Positions 1 to 5,417 of a stretch of DNA of 5,417 bases are shown here, one piece after another (the stretch's first letter is position 1; every line of letters starts with the position of its first letter). This DNA is from Stagnihabitans sp038231775 (lineage in GTDB: Bacteria > Pseudomonadota > Alphaproteobacteria > Rhodobacterales > Rhodobacteraceae), in NCBI GenBank assembly GCA_038231775.1, contig JBBRKS010000239.1, forward strand, positions 1 through 5,417. Direction: 5' to 3'. Both the position numbers and the translations under genes were made by a program. Below the pieces are notes generated by a model that worked only from the letters and a program-made list of their open reading frames with translations, was not told the origin of the DNA and did not search any database.

Positions 1-146
1 AACGGATGCTGGGCCAAACCCGTGCGCAACCTTACACCCAAAAACCAATAGCCAAACCGCGCCATCGTTCAGCCCTCCGCCTGACACTCCCCGCAGGGCT
101 TGACGAAAACCGCCCGGTGGCGCAGACCCAAAGCGCTTCGGGACCC

Positions 147-152
147 AAAGGA
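147..152 (+). promoter_or_regulatory. Ribosome binding site of the trehalase gene
   Basis: AAAGGA lies 8 bases before the ATG at 161, a normal Shine-Dalgarno spacing. Together with the in-frame stop at 101-103 it fixes the trehalase start. Confidence 0.6.
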
Positions 153-160
153 CACCTCAG

Positions 161-1609
161 ATGGAATTTCTCGATCAGGCGCTGAAGGACCTGTTTGTCG
201 ATCTGCACACCTCTGGTCACTGGCCTGATCAGAAGGTGATCTCGGACGCCATCCTTCTGGCCCCCGCCGATGAAATCCTGACCGCCTATACCACCGCCAA
301 AGCCGAAGGCCCGGTCGATCTGCAAGCCTTCTTCACCCGCTGGTTCCGTCCGGTCAGCCATGATGCCAGCTACCGCACCGACCATGCGGGCTCCGCGACC
401 GACCACCTGCAAGCGGTCTGGCCGCACCTGACGCGCCCGGCGGATGACCCCGACGAACGCTCGACCCGGATGCCCCTGCCGCATCCCTACATCGTCGTCG
501 GCGGGCGCTTTCAAGAGGCCTATTATTGGGACAGCTACTTCACTCAGCTTGGCCTCCTGAAATCCGGTCAGCATGACCTTGTCGGCAATATGCTGGACAA
601 CTTTGCCCATGCGATTGCCACGCTTGGCCATATCCCGAACGGGTTTCGCAGCTATTTCCTGACCCGCTCGCAGCCGCCGTTCTTTGCCGCCATGGTGCAG
701 GATTACGGCCGCGCCACCGGCGATCTGGCTGGGGCTTACGCCAGATACCGTGCCGCGATGCTGGCCGAATACCGCTATTTCATGACCTCGCCGCACACTG
801 TCCGCGGCCTTGCCCGCTACTGGGACACGGCGGATGGGCCACGGATAGAAATGTACGGCATCGATCTTCATTGGCTGCCCCACACCAAAACCCACCCCGA
901 TTTCTTTCGCGACCTTCGGGCGGCCTGTGAAAGCGGTTGGGATTTTTCTTCGCGCTGGCTGACCGATCCGCATGACCTTGGCACGATCCGCACCACGGGC
1001 CTTTGGGCGATTGACCTGAATTGCCTGCTGCTGCGGTATGAGGAAATTCTGGCGCAGGCCACCGGCCATTCCCGCTTTACCAAGGCCGCCAACATCCGCC
1101 GCGCCGCCATCTCGCAGCGCTTTTTTGACAAGGACACCGGCTATTTCTGCGACGTCGAAATTGCCACCGGTCGCACGGTCCCGATGACCACGGCAGCGGG
1201 CCTGTTTGCGCTGTATGCCGGGGCTGCCACCCCGTCGCAGGCCGACCGCACCGTGGCGCGGATGCAAAGTCACCTGCTGCAACCGGGCGGGTTGCTGACC
1301 ACCGACATCACCTCGGGCCAGCAATGGGATGCGCCGAACGGCTGGGCGCCCTTGCAATGGATCGCCATTCAAGGCCTGCGCCGCTACGGGTTTGACGATC
1401 TGGCAGATGATTTGCGGCTGCGCTGGCTTGCCACCTGCGATGCGGTTTTTGCCGCCTCTGGCAAGTTTGTCGAAAAGTACAATGTGATCGACCCGCTGGC
1501 CGCCTCGACGGGGGGTGAGTACGATCTGCAGGACGGCTTCGGCTGGACGAACGGCGTCTATCTTGACCTTGTTTCCGGCCAGGCCAAGATTTTTGTAAAG
1601 ACGGAATGA
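161..1609 (+). CDS. treF: Cytoplasmic alpha,alpha-trehalase, glycoside hydrolase family 37 (TreF-like)
   Basis: Hydrolyses alpha,alpha-trehalose to two glucose molecules by the inverting GH37 mechanism. The 482-residue protein starts directly in the conserved LFVDLHTSGHWPDQK region and has no signal peptide, so it should be cytoplasmic like E. coli TreF rather than periplasmic TreA. Trehalase signature 1 is at about residues 113-126 (VGGRFQEAYYWDSY, with Val where the pattern has Pro). Signature 2 is at 388-397 (QWDAPNGWAP, exact). By alignment from memory with E. coli TreA, the general acid is D261 (in ESGWDFSSRW) and the general base is E438 (in EKYN). The C-terminal GGEYDLQDGFGWTNGV block is intact, though its glycine-rich lid is short. 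The ATG at 161 is the only possible start: an in-frame stop lies at 101-103 with no start codon between. AAAGGA at 147-152 is a well-spaced ribosome binding site. Slightly shorter than E. coli TreF (about 549 aa) but complete. Family assignment is firm; the symbol rests on the inferred location. Confidence 0.95.
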   Translation: MEFLDQALKDLFVDLHTSGHWPDQKVISDAILLAPADEILTAYTTAKAEGPVDLQAFFTRWFRPVSHDASYRTDHAGSATDHLQAVWPHLTRPADDPDERSTRMPLPHPYIVVGGRFQEAYYWDSYFTQLGLLKSGQHDLVGNMLDNFAHAIATLGHIPNGFRSYFLTRSQPPFFAAMVQDYGRATGDLAGAYARYRAAMLAEYRYFMTSPHTVRGLARYWDTADGPRIEMYGIDLHWLPHTKTHPDFFRDLRAACESGWDFSSRWLTDPHDLGTIRTTGLWAIDLNCLLLRYEEILAQATGHSRFTKAANIRRAAISQRFFDKDTGYFCDVEIATGRTVPMTTAAGLFALYAGAATPSQADRTVARMQSHLLQPGGLLTTDITSGQQWDAPNGWAPLQWIAIQGLRRYGFDDLADDLRLRWLATCDAVFAASGKFVEKYNVIDPLAASTGGEYDLQDGFGWTNGVYLDLVSGQAKIFVKTE

Positions 1610-1655
1610 AGACAGAAAGAAGACAAAATGAAGATCGTTTACCTTTGATTAAGGT

Positions 1656-1671
1656 TGGAATATTCGTTCCA
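1656..1671. promoter_or_regulatory. Putative IolR operator upstream of iolR (site 1)
   Basis: TGGAATATTCGTTCCA is an inverted repeat with 5-base perfect arms (TGGAA/TTCCA). It matches the GGAA-N6-TTCC operator described for the RpiR-type repressor IolR of Sinorhizobium meliloti. It lies 36 bases before the iolR start codon and shares 14 of 16 bases with the site before iolC at 2598-2613. Its position suggests negative autoregulation of iolR. No convincing -35/-10 pair stands out; TTTACC (1638-1643) and TATTCG (1661-1666) have 17-base spacing but are weak, and the latter would lie inside the operator. Confidence 0.78.
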
Positions 1672-1707
1672 GACTGCTAGCTTTGGCGTCAAGCAACCGG
1701 AAAAGCC

Positions 1708-2562
1708 ATGGACCAGACGACCCCATCAGACCCGTCCGATCTGGAGGATGGCATTGCTGCGGCCCCGGCCTCGGTCGATGAATTTCGCGCCCGTCTGGCC
1801 GAGATTCTAGAGGATCTGCCGCGCCGTTTGCGCCAATGTGCCGATTATGTCGCGGCCAACACCGACCGGATCGCGGTTTCGACCGTGGCCGAACTCGCCG
1901 CTGGGGCCGACGTTCCGCCCTCAGCCCTGATGCGTTTTTGCCAAATTCTGGGGTTTTCCGGCTTTTCCGAGATGCAGCGCCTGTTCCGTGAGGCTTATAC
2001 CCCGGGTTTGCCCGACTATACGACCCGGCTGAACAACCTTAAGGAAGGCGGGGCCGGCAGCCCTTCGGCCCTGTTGGCAGAGTTTATCGAGGCGGGCCGT
2101 CTGTCGCTTGAGGCTTTGGCGAAATCGGCGGACGAGGTGGCGCTGACCCAATGTGTGGGCGTGCTTGCAGCGGCGCAGACCATCCATATCGTGGGCCTGC
2201 GCCGCGCGTTTCCGGTGGCAAGCTATCTGGCCTATGTGTTTGAAAAGATGTCTGTTCCTGCGATGTTGCATGACGGCGTCGGCAAGCTGGATCACCGCTT
2301 TGCCCTACGCCCCGGCGACGCGCTGCTGGCCATCACCTTCGCGCCCTATTCCGAAGAAACCATCGCTTTGGCGCAAGACGCCCGGGCACGGGGTCTGCCG
2401 GTGGTCGCGTTGACAGACCGCATGACTTCACCCCTCGTGCGGTTTTCGGATGCCATCCTGACCGTGCCAGAGGTTGATTTCGGTGCCTTTCGGTCGTTGT
2501 CAGCTACCATAGCCATGGCCATTGCACTGGCCGTCGCAGTAGGGTCGGCACGCGGCGGTTGA
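1708..2562 (+). CDS. iolR: RpiR/MurR-family transcriptional regulator, probable myo-inositol catabolism repressor IolR
   Basis: A 284-residue transcription factor with the two-domain RpiR architecture. The N-terminal HTH domain (about residues 24-100) contains STVAELAAGADVPPSALMRF and then the hallmark LGFSGFSEMQRLF (81-93). A sugar-phosphate isomerase (SIS) fold follows at about 140-270, with IHIVGLRRAFPVASYLAYVF around 158-178 as its first strand and ligand loop. SIS domains of this family bind phosphosugars. An inositol-pathway intermediate such as 2-deoxy-5-keto-gluconate 6-phosphate is a plausible effector, but this is inference. The inositol assignment comes from its place directly before iolC and iolD and from the twin palindromes at 1656-1671 and 2598-2613. 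The ATG at 1708 is the only possible start, since an in-frame stop lies at 1678-1680 with no start codon between. The Shine-Dalgarno sequence (CGGAAAA, about 1698-1704) is weak, which would suit a low-abundance regulator. RpiR family is near certain; the iolR role is probable. Confidence 0.88.
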   Translation: MDQTTPSDPSDLEDGIAAAPASVDEFRARLAEILEDLPRRLRQCADYVAANTDRIAVSTVAELAAGADVPPSALMRFCQILGFSGFSEMQRLFREAYTPGLPDYTTRLNNLKEGGAGSPSALLAEFIEAGRLSLEALAKSADEVALTQCVGVLAAAQTIHIVGLRRAFPVASYLAYVFEKMSVPAMLHDGVGKLDHRFALRPGDALLAITFAPYSEETIALAQDARARGLPVVALTDRMTSPLVRFSDAILTVPEVDFGAFRSLSATIAMAIALAVAVGSARGG

Positions 2563-2597
2563 TCGGTCAAAGAAAACCCTTTGCCTTCGCAAGTAAA

Positions 2598-2613
2598 TGG
2601 AATATTTATTCCA
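2598..2613. promoter_or_regulatory. Putative IolR operator upstream of iolC (site 2)
   Basis: TGGAATATTTATTCCA is an inverted repeat with 6-base perfect arms (TGGAAT/ATTCCA), matching GGAA-N6-TTCC. It lies 54 bases before the preferred iolC start (2668) and differs from the iolR-proximal copy only at two central bases. Possible promoter elements are weak: TTGCCT at 2581-2586 as -35 and TTTATT at 2605-2610 as -10. If they are real, the operator covers the -10 region and repression would work by occlusion. Confidence 0.8.
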
Positions 2614-2654
2614 AAAATGCAGCGTGACACCGAGTCTCGCCTCTGCACCGATCT

Positions 2655-2658
2655 GGAG
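2655..2658 (+). promoter_or_regulatory. Ribosome binding site that decides the iolC start
   Basis: GGAG lies 9 bases before the ATG at 2668. This ATG gives the usual IolC N-terminus, with KPLDVITIGRSSVDLYG beginning at residue 6. Longer in-frame starts (TTG 2581, ATG 2617) lack a comparable site, and the TTG would put the operator inside the gene. Confidence 0.65.
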
Positions 2659-2667
2659 CTTTTTGCC

Positions 2668-4587
2668 ATGAATCCCACCCAAAAACCGCTGGACGTCATC
2701 ACCATCGGCCGCTCTTCCGTTGATCTTTACGGCGCGCAGATCGGTGGGCGGCTGGAGGATATGGGCTCTTTTCAGAAATATATCGGCGGCTCGCCTACCA
2801 ATATGGCTGCCGGAACAGCGCGCCTTGGCCTGAAATCGGCGCTGATCACCCGGGTCGGCAACGAACATATGGGCCGCTTTATCCGCGAGGAACTGGCGCG
2901 GGAGGGTGTCGACGTGCGCGGCGTCAAGACCGATCCGACACGCCTTACCGCTTTGGTTTTGCTGGGCATTCGCGATGAACAGCACTTTCCGCTGATCTTT
3001 TACCGCGAAAACTGTGCCGACATGGCGCTGTGCGAAGACGATATTGACGAGGGGTTTGTCGCGCAAAGCCGCTCGGTTGTGGCCACAGGCACCCACCTGT
3101 CCAATCCCAGCACCGAGGCGGCGGTTCTTAAAGCGCTTACCTTGGCACGCAAACACGGGGCGCGCACCGCGTTGGACATCGACTACCGCCCCAATCTTTG
3201 GGGTCTCGCCGGGCACGGTGACGGCGAAAGCCGTTTCATCGAAAGCGCGCAGGTGACGGCTAAACTACAGTCCAGCTTGCATTTTTTCGACCTGATCGTG
3301 GGCACCGAAGAAGAATTTCATATCGCAGGCGGCACCACCGACACCATCGCAGCCTTGCGCGCCGTGCGTGCCGTGTCCAAGGCCACGCTGGTGTGCAAAC
3401 GCGGTCCGATGGGCGCTGTGGCCTTTGCCGATGACGTTCCCGACAGTTTGGATGACGGCCAGACCGGACCCGGCTTTCCGATTGAGGTGTTCAACGTTCT
3501 GGGCGCGGGCGACGGCTTTATGTCGGGCCTTATCAAGGGCTGGCTGGATGATGAACCTTGGCCCATCGCCTTGAAATATGCCAATGTTTGCGGGGCCTTC
3601 GCGGTGTCACGCCACGGTTGCACCCCGGCTTATCCTAGCTGGGAGGAGATGCAGTTCTTCCTCAAACGCGGCATTGTGACCAAGGCCTTGCGCAAGGATC
3701 TGCCGCTGGAACAGATCCATTGGTCCACCAACCGCCGCAAACGCTGGACAGAGGTAAAGGCGTTCGCCTATGACCACCGCATCCAGATGGAGGAAATGCC
3801 CGGCGCGACCCCCGAGAAGATCGCTGCCTTCAAGGAATTGTGCGTCGATGCCACGGTTGAGGTGGCGCAGGGCCGCGAAGGTTTTGGTCTGCTGTGCGAC
3901 AGCCGTCTGGGGCGCACGGCCTTGTACCGCGCAGCGGGGCAGGGGTTGTGGATCGGGCGTCCGGTCGAATGGCCCGCCTCGCGCCCCTTGTCGCTTGAGC
4001 CCGAGATTGGCCCCGATTTCGGTGGCCTGTCGGAATGGCCCTTGGAGCATGTCGTCAAGGTTCTGTGCTTTTGCCACCCCGATGACGCTTCCGAAATGCG
4101 CGCCGCCCAAGAGGATACAGTCAAGCGTCTTTTCGCCGCCTGCCGCCGCAACCGTTTGGAATTGCTCTTGGAAATCATCCCCTCCAAAGTCGGTGCGGTC
4201 GATGATCTGACCAATGCCAAACTGATCCAGCGCTGGTATGATATCGGCGTGTTCCCCGATTGGTGGAAGCTGGAACCGATGCAGACCACGAAAGCCTGGG
4301 CCGAAACCTGTGCTGCGATAGAGGCAAATGACCCCTATGTGCAGGGCATCGTGATCCTGGGTCTGGGCCAGACAGAGGCGGAACTGGCCGCCTCTTTCAA
4401 GCTGGCCGCCCCGTTTCCGCTGGTGAAAGGCTTTGCCGTTGGCCGCACGATTCACGCCGATGTGGGCCGTGACTGGATCGCCGGGCGGATGGATGATGCA
4501 ACTGCGGTCGCCACGATGGCCGCGAATTACCGCCGTTTGGTCGGTTCTTGGGAAGAGGCCCGTCAGGGCATGGGAGACGCAAAATGA
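2668..4587 (+). CDS. iolC: Bifunctional 5-dehydro-2-deoxygluconokinase / DUF2090 aldolase-like protein (IolC fusion)
   Basis: A 639-residue two-domain inositol-catabolism enzyme. Residues 1 to about 335 form a PfkB/ribokinase-type kinase that phosphorylates 5-dehydro-2-deoxy-D-gluconate at C6 with ATP. They show the N-terminal VITIGRSSVDLYG, the substrate-side GGSPTNMAAG (40-49), the IolC-typical DIDYRPNLW (170-178) and the PfkB signature GAGDGFMSG with the catalytic base at D282. Residues from about 345 to the end form a DUF2090 domain, with FAYDHR (366-371), VKVLCFCHPDD, LLLEIIPSK and WWKLEPM. Such fusions are annotated as 5-dehydro-2-deoxyphosphogluconate aldolases, replacing a separate IolJ and yielding dihydroxyacetone phosphate and malonate semialdehyde. 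K534 in WWKLEPM resembles the Schiff-base lysine context of LacD-type class I aldolases; that residue call is my inference. Stand-alone IolC is about half this length. The start was set at 2668 by homology and the GGAG at 2655. The stop overlaps the iolD start by 4 bases. Kinase half is firm; aldolase activity is likely. Confidence 0.94.
   Translation: MNPTQKPLDVITIGRSSVDLYGAQIGGRLEDMGSFQKYIGGSPTNMAAGTARLGLKSALITRVGNEHMGRFIREELAREGVDVRGVKTDPTRLTALVLLGIRDEQHFPLIFYRENCADMALCEDDIDEGFVAQSRSVVATGTHLSNPSTEAAVLKALTLARKHGARTALDIDYRPNLWGLAGHGDGESRFIESAQVTAKLQSSLHFFDLIVGTEEEFHIAGGTTDTIAALRAVRAVSKATLVCKRGPMGAVAFADDVPDSLDDGQTGPGFPIEVFNVLGAGDGFMSGLIKGWLDDEPWPIALKYANVCGAFAVSRHGCTPAYPSWEEMQFFLKRGIVTKALRKDLPLEQIHWSTNRRKRWTEVKAFAYDHRIQMEEMPGATPEKIAAFKELCVDATVEVAQGREGFGLLCDSRLGRTALYRAAGQGLWIGRPVEWPASRPLSLEPEIGPDFGGLSEWPLEHVVKVLCFCHPDDASEMRAAQEDTVKRLFAACRRNRLELLLEIIPSKVGAVDDLTNAKLIQRWYDIGVFPDWWKLEPMQTTKAWAETCAAIEANDPYVQGIVILGLGQTEAELAASFKLAAPFPLVKGFAVGRTIHADVGRDWIAGRMDDATAVATMAANYRRLVGSWEEARQGMGDAK
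4572..4576 (+). promoter_or_regulatory. Ribosome binding site of iolD inside the end of iolC
   Basis: GGGAG lies 7 bases before the ATG at 4584, within the last codons of iolC. With the ATGA stop/start overlap it supports translational coupling of iolC and iolD. Confidence 0.65.
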
Positions 4588-5417
4588 ACACGATCCGGCT
4601 TACATCCGCGCAGGCGATGGTCAAATATCTGTCGGTCCAGATGACCGAAGAGGGTGATCGTTTTATCGAAGGGGTCTGGGCGATTTTTGGCCACGGCAAT
4701 GTGGCCGGTCTGGGTGAGGCTTTGCATGGCATAGGGTCCGCCTTGCCAACCTGGCGCGGGCAGAACGAACAGACCATGGCGCACACTGCGATTGCCTATG
4801 CCAAGACGATGAAGCGCAGGCGGGCGATGGCGGTTACGTCTTCCATCGGTCCGGGGGCTACGAATATGGTCACCGCTGCGGCTTTGGCCCATGTGAACCG
4901 CATTCCCTTGCTGCTGATCCCCGGCGATATCTTTGCCAACCGCGCCCCCGATCCGGTCCTGCAACAGGTTGAGGATTTTGACGATGGCACGGTCAGCGCC
5001 AATGACTGTTTCCGCCCGGTCAGCCGCTATTTTGACCGGATCAGCCGCCCCGAGCACATTCTGACCGCCCTGCCGCGTGCCTTGCGTGTGATGACCGATC
5101 CGGCCAATTGCGGTCCGGTGACGCTGGCCTTTTGTCAGGACACCCAGGCCGAAGCCTATGATTACCCAGTGGAGTTCTTTGAACCCAAGGTGTGGTATAT
5201 CGCAAGGCCAGAACCGGACGCCCGCGAACTTGCCGCCGCAATCGCCGCCATCAGGGCCGCGAAGTCTCCGCTGATCGTGGCGGGGGGTGGTGTGCTGTAT
5301 TCCGGGGCCGAGGCGGCCTTGCTGAACTTTGCCCGCACGCACAACATTCCGCTGGTCGAAACGCAGGCCGGCAAAGGGGTGATCAACATTCTCGCCGCGG
5401 AGAAGCTGATGCAGCAG
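4584..5417 (+). CDS. iolD: 3D-(3,5/4)-trihydroxycyclohexane-1,2-dione acylhydrolase IolD, 5' part (cut by window end)
   Basis: The first 278 codons of a thiamine-diphosphate enzyme that hydrolytically opens the cyclohexane-dione ring formed by IolE, giving 5-deoxy-glucuronate. The frame is open to the last base of the window, and IolD is normally a little over 600 residues, so more than half is missing. The N-terminal pyrimidine-binding domain (about 1-190) is visible. It includes FGHGNVAGLGE (35-45), where E45 is in the position of the glutamate that activates the ThDP aminopyrimidine ring. It also has SSIGPGATNM (86-95), typical of this superfamily, and PLLLIPGDIFANR, typical of IolD. The central domain begins near residue 210, with SPLIVAGGGVLYSG. 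The diphosphate/Mg-binding C-terminal domain lies beyond the window. The ATG overlaps the iolC TGA as ATGA, and a GGGAG precedes it, so it is co-transcribed with iolC. Other ThDP enzymes (acetolactate synthase type) are the only alternative, and the operon context disfavours them. Confidence 0.93.
   Translation, partial: MNTIRLTSAQAMVKYLSVQMTEEGDRFIEGVWAIFGHGNVAGLGEALHGIGSALPTWRGQNEQTMAHTAIAYAKTMKRRRAMAVTSSIGPGATNMVTAAALAHVNRIPLLLIPGDIFANRAPDPVLQQVEDFDDGTVSANDCFRPVSRYFDRISRPEHILTALPRALRVMTDPANCGPVTLAFCQDTQAEAYDYPVEFFEPKVWYIARPEPDARELAAAIAAIRAAKSPLIVAGGGVLYSGAEAALLNFARTHNIPLVETQAGKGVINILAAEKLMQQ

Noticed and set aside
1..51. Possible tail of an upstream gene ending at TAG 49-51
   Set aside because: Only 16 codons are visible and nothing in them is recognisable. 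The frame could equally be non-coding.
71..100. Inverted repeat AGCCCT / AGGGCT as a terminator before the trehalase
   Set aside because: The stem is only 6 bases with an 18-base loop and no following T run. This is likely chance in GC-rich DNA.
100..128. TTGACG at 100-105 as the -35 box of a trehalase promoter
   Set aside because: The sequence at the expected -10 position (CAGACC, 123-128) does not resemble a -10 box, so no promoter can be supported.
32..1372. 446-codon open frame on the minus strand opposite the trehalase
   Set aside because: It is antisense to a gene with exact GH37 signatures. The translation is rich in Gly, Arg and Ala with no recognisable motif, as expected for a GC-rich shadow frame.
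2617..2667. ATG at 2617 as an alternative iolC start
   Set aside because: It follows immediately after the operator, lacks a Shine-Dalgarno sequence, and adds residues not expected in IolC proteins.
2500..4455. Long minus-strand open frames (2500-3216, 3607-4455) opposite iolC
   Set aside because: No recognisable protein features, and they lie opposite a well-supported iolC with conserved motifs throughout. The first also crosses the intergenic operator region.
4563..5342. 259-codon minus-strand open frame opposite iolD
   Set aside because: The plus strand carries clear IolD motifs across the whole stretch; the reverse translation is low-complexity and motif-free.

Overview
The window looks like chromosomal DNA from an alphaproteobacterium, probably a Rhodobacterales/Rhodobacteraceae-type organism. 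The grounds are the GC-rich coding style, the gene order RpiR regulator - iolC - iolD (as in the rhizobial iolRCDEB arrangement), and an IolC kinase fused to a DUF2090 domain. The taxon is inferred from gene content and style, not from a marker gene.

Layout, all on the + strand. Positions 1-160 are a leader with no gene I can support. Positions 161-1609 encode a complete cytoplasmic GH37 trehalase. A 98-base gap (1610-1707) carries a palindrome. Positions 1708-2562 encode an RpiR-family HTH-SIS regulator, most likely the inositol repressor IolR. A 105-base gap (2563-2667) carries a second, nearly identical palindrome. Positions 2668-4587 encode a two-domain IolC: PfkB-type 5-dehydro-2-deoxygluconokinase plus a C-terminal DUF2090 aldolase-like domain. 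Positions 4584-5417 are the 5' part of iolD, the ThDP-dependent ring-opening hydrolase, which runs off the window.

How the genes work together. IolD opens the diketo-inositol ring and IolB (expected downstream, not seen) isomerises the product. IolC phosphorylates 5-dehydro-2-deoxygluconate, and the DUF2090 half probably cleaves the phosphorylated product to dihydroxyacetone phosphate and malonate semialdehyde. IolR probably represses both its own gene and iolCD through two copies of TGGAATATTYRTTCCA. Both fit the GGAA-N6-TTCC operator reported for Sinorhizobium meliloti IolR. The trehalase next door hydrolyses trehalose to glucose. Its leader has no copy of the operator, so its link to the inositol genes is positional only.

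The most useful results are the matched operator pair, the corrected iolC start (2668, which leaves the operator outside the gene), and the kinase-aldolase fusion. I found no sign of an undescribed system, mobile element, CRISPR array or RNA gene.
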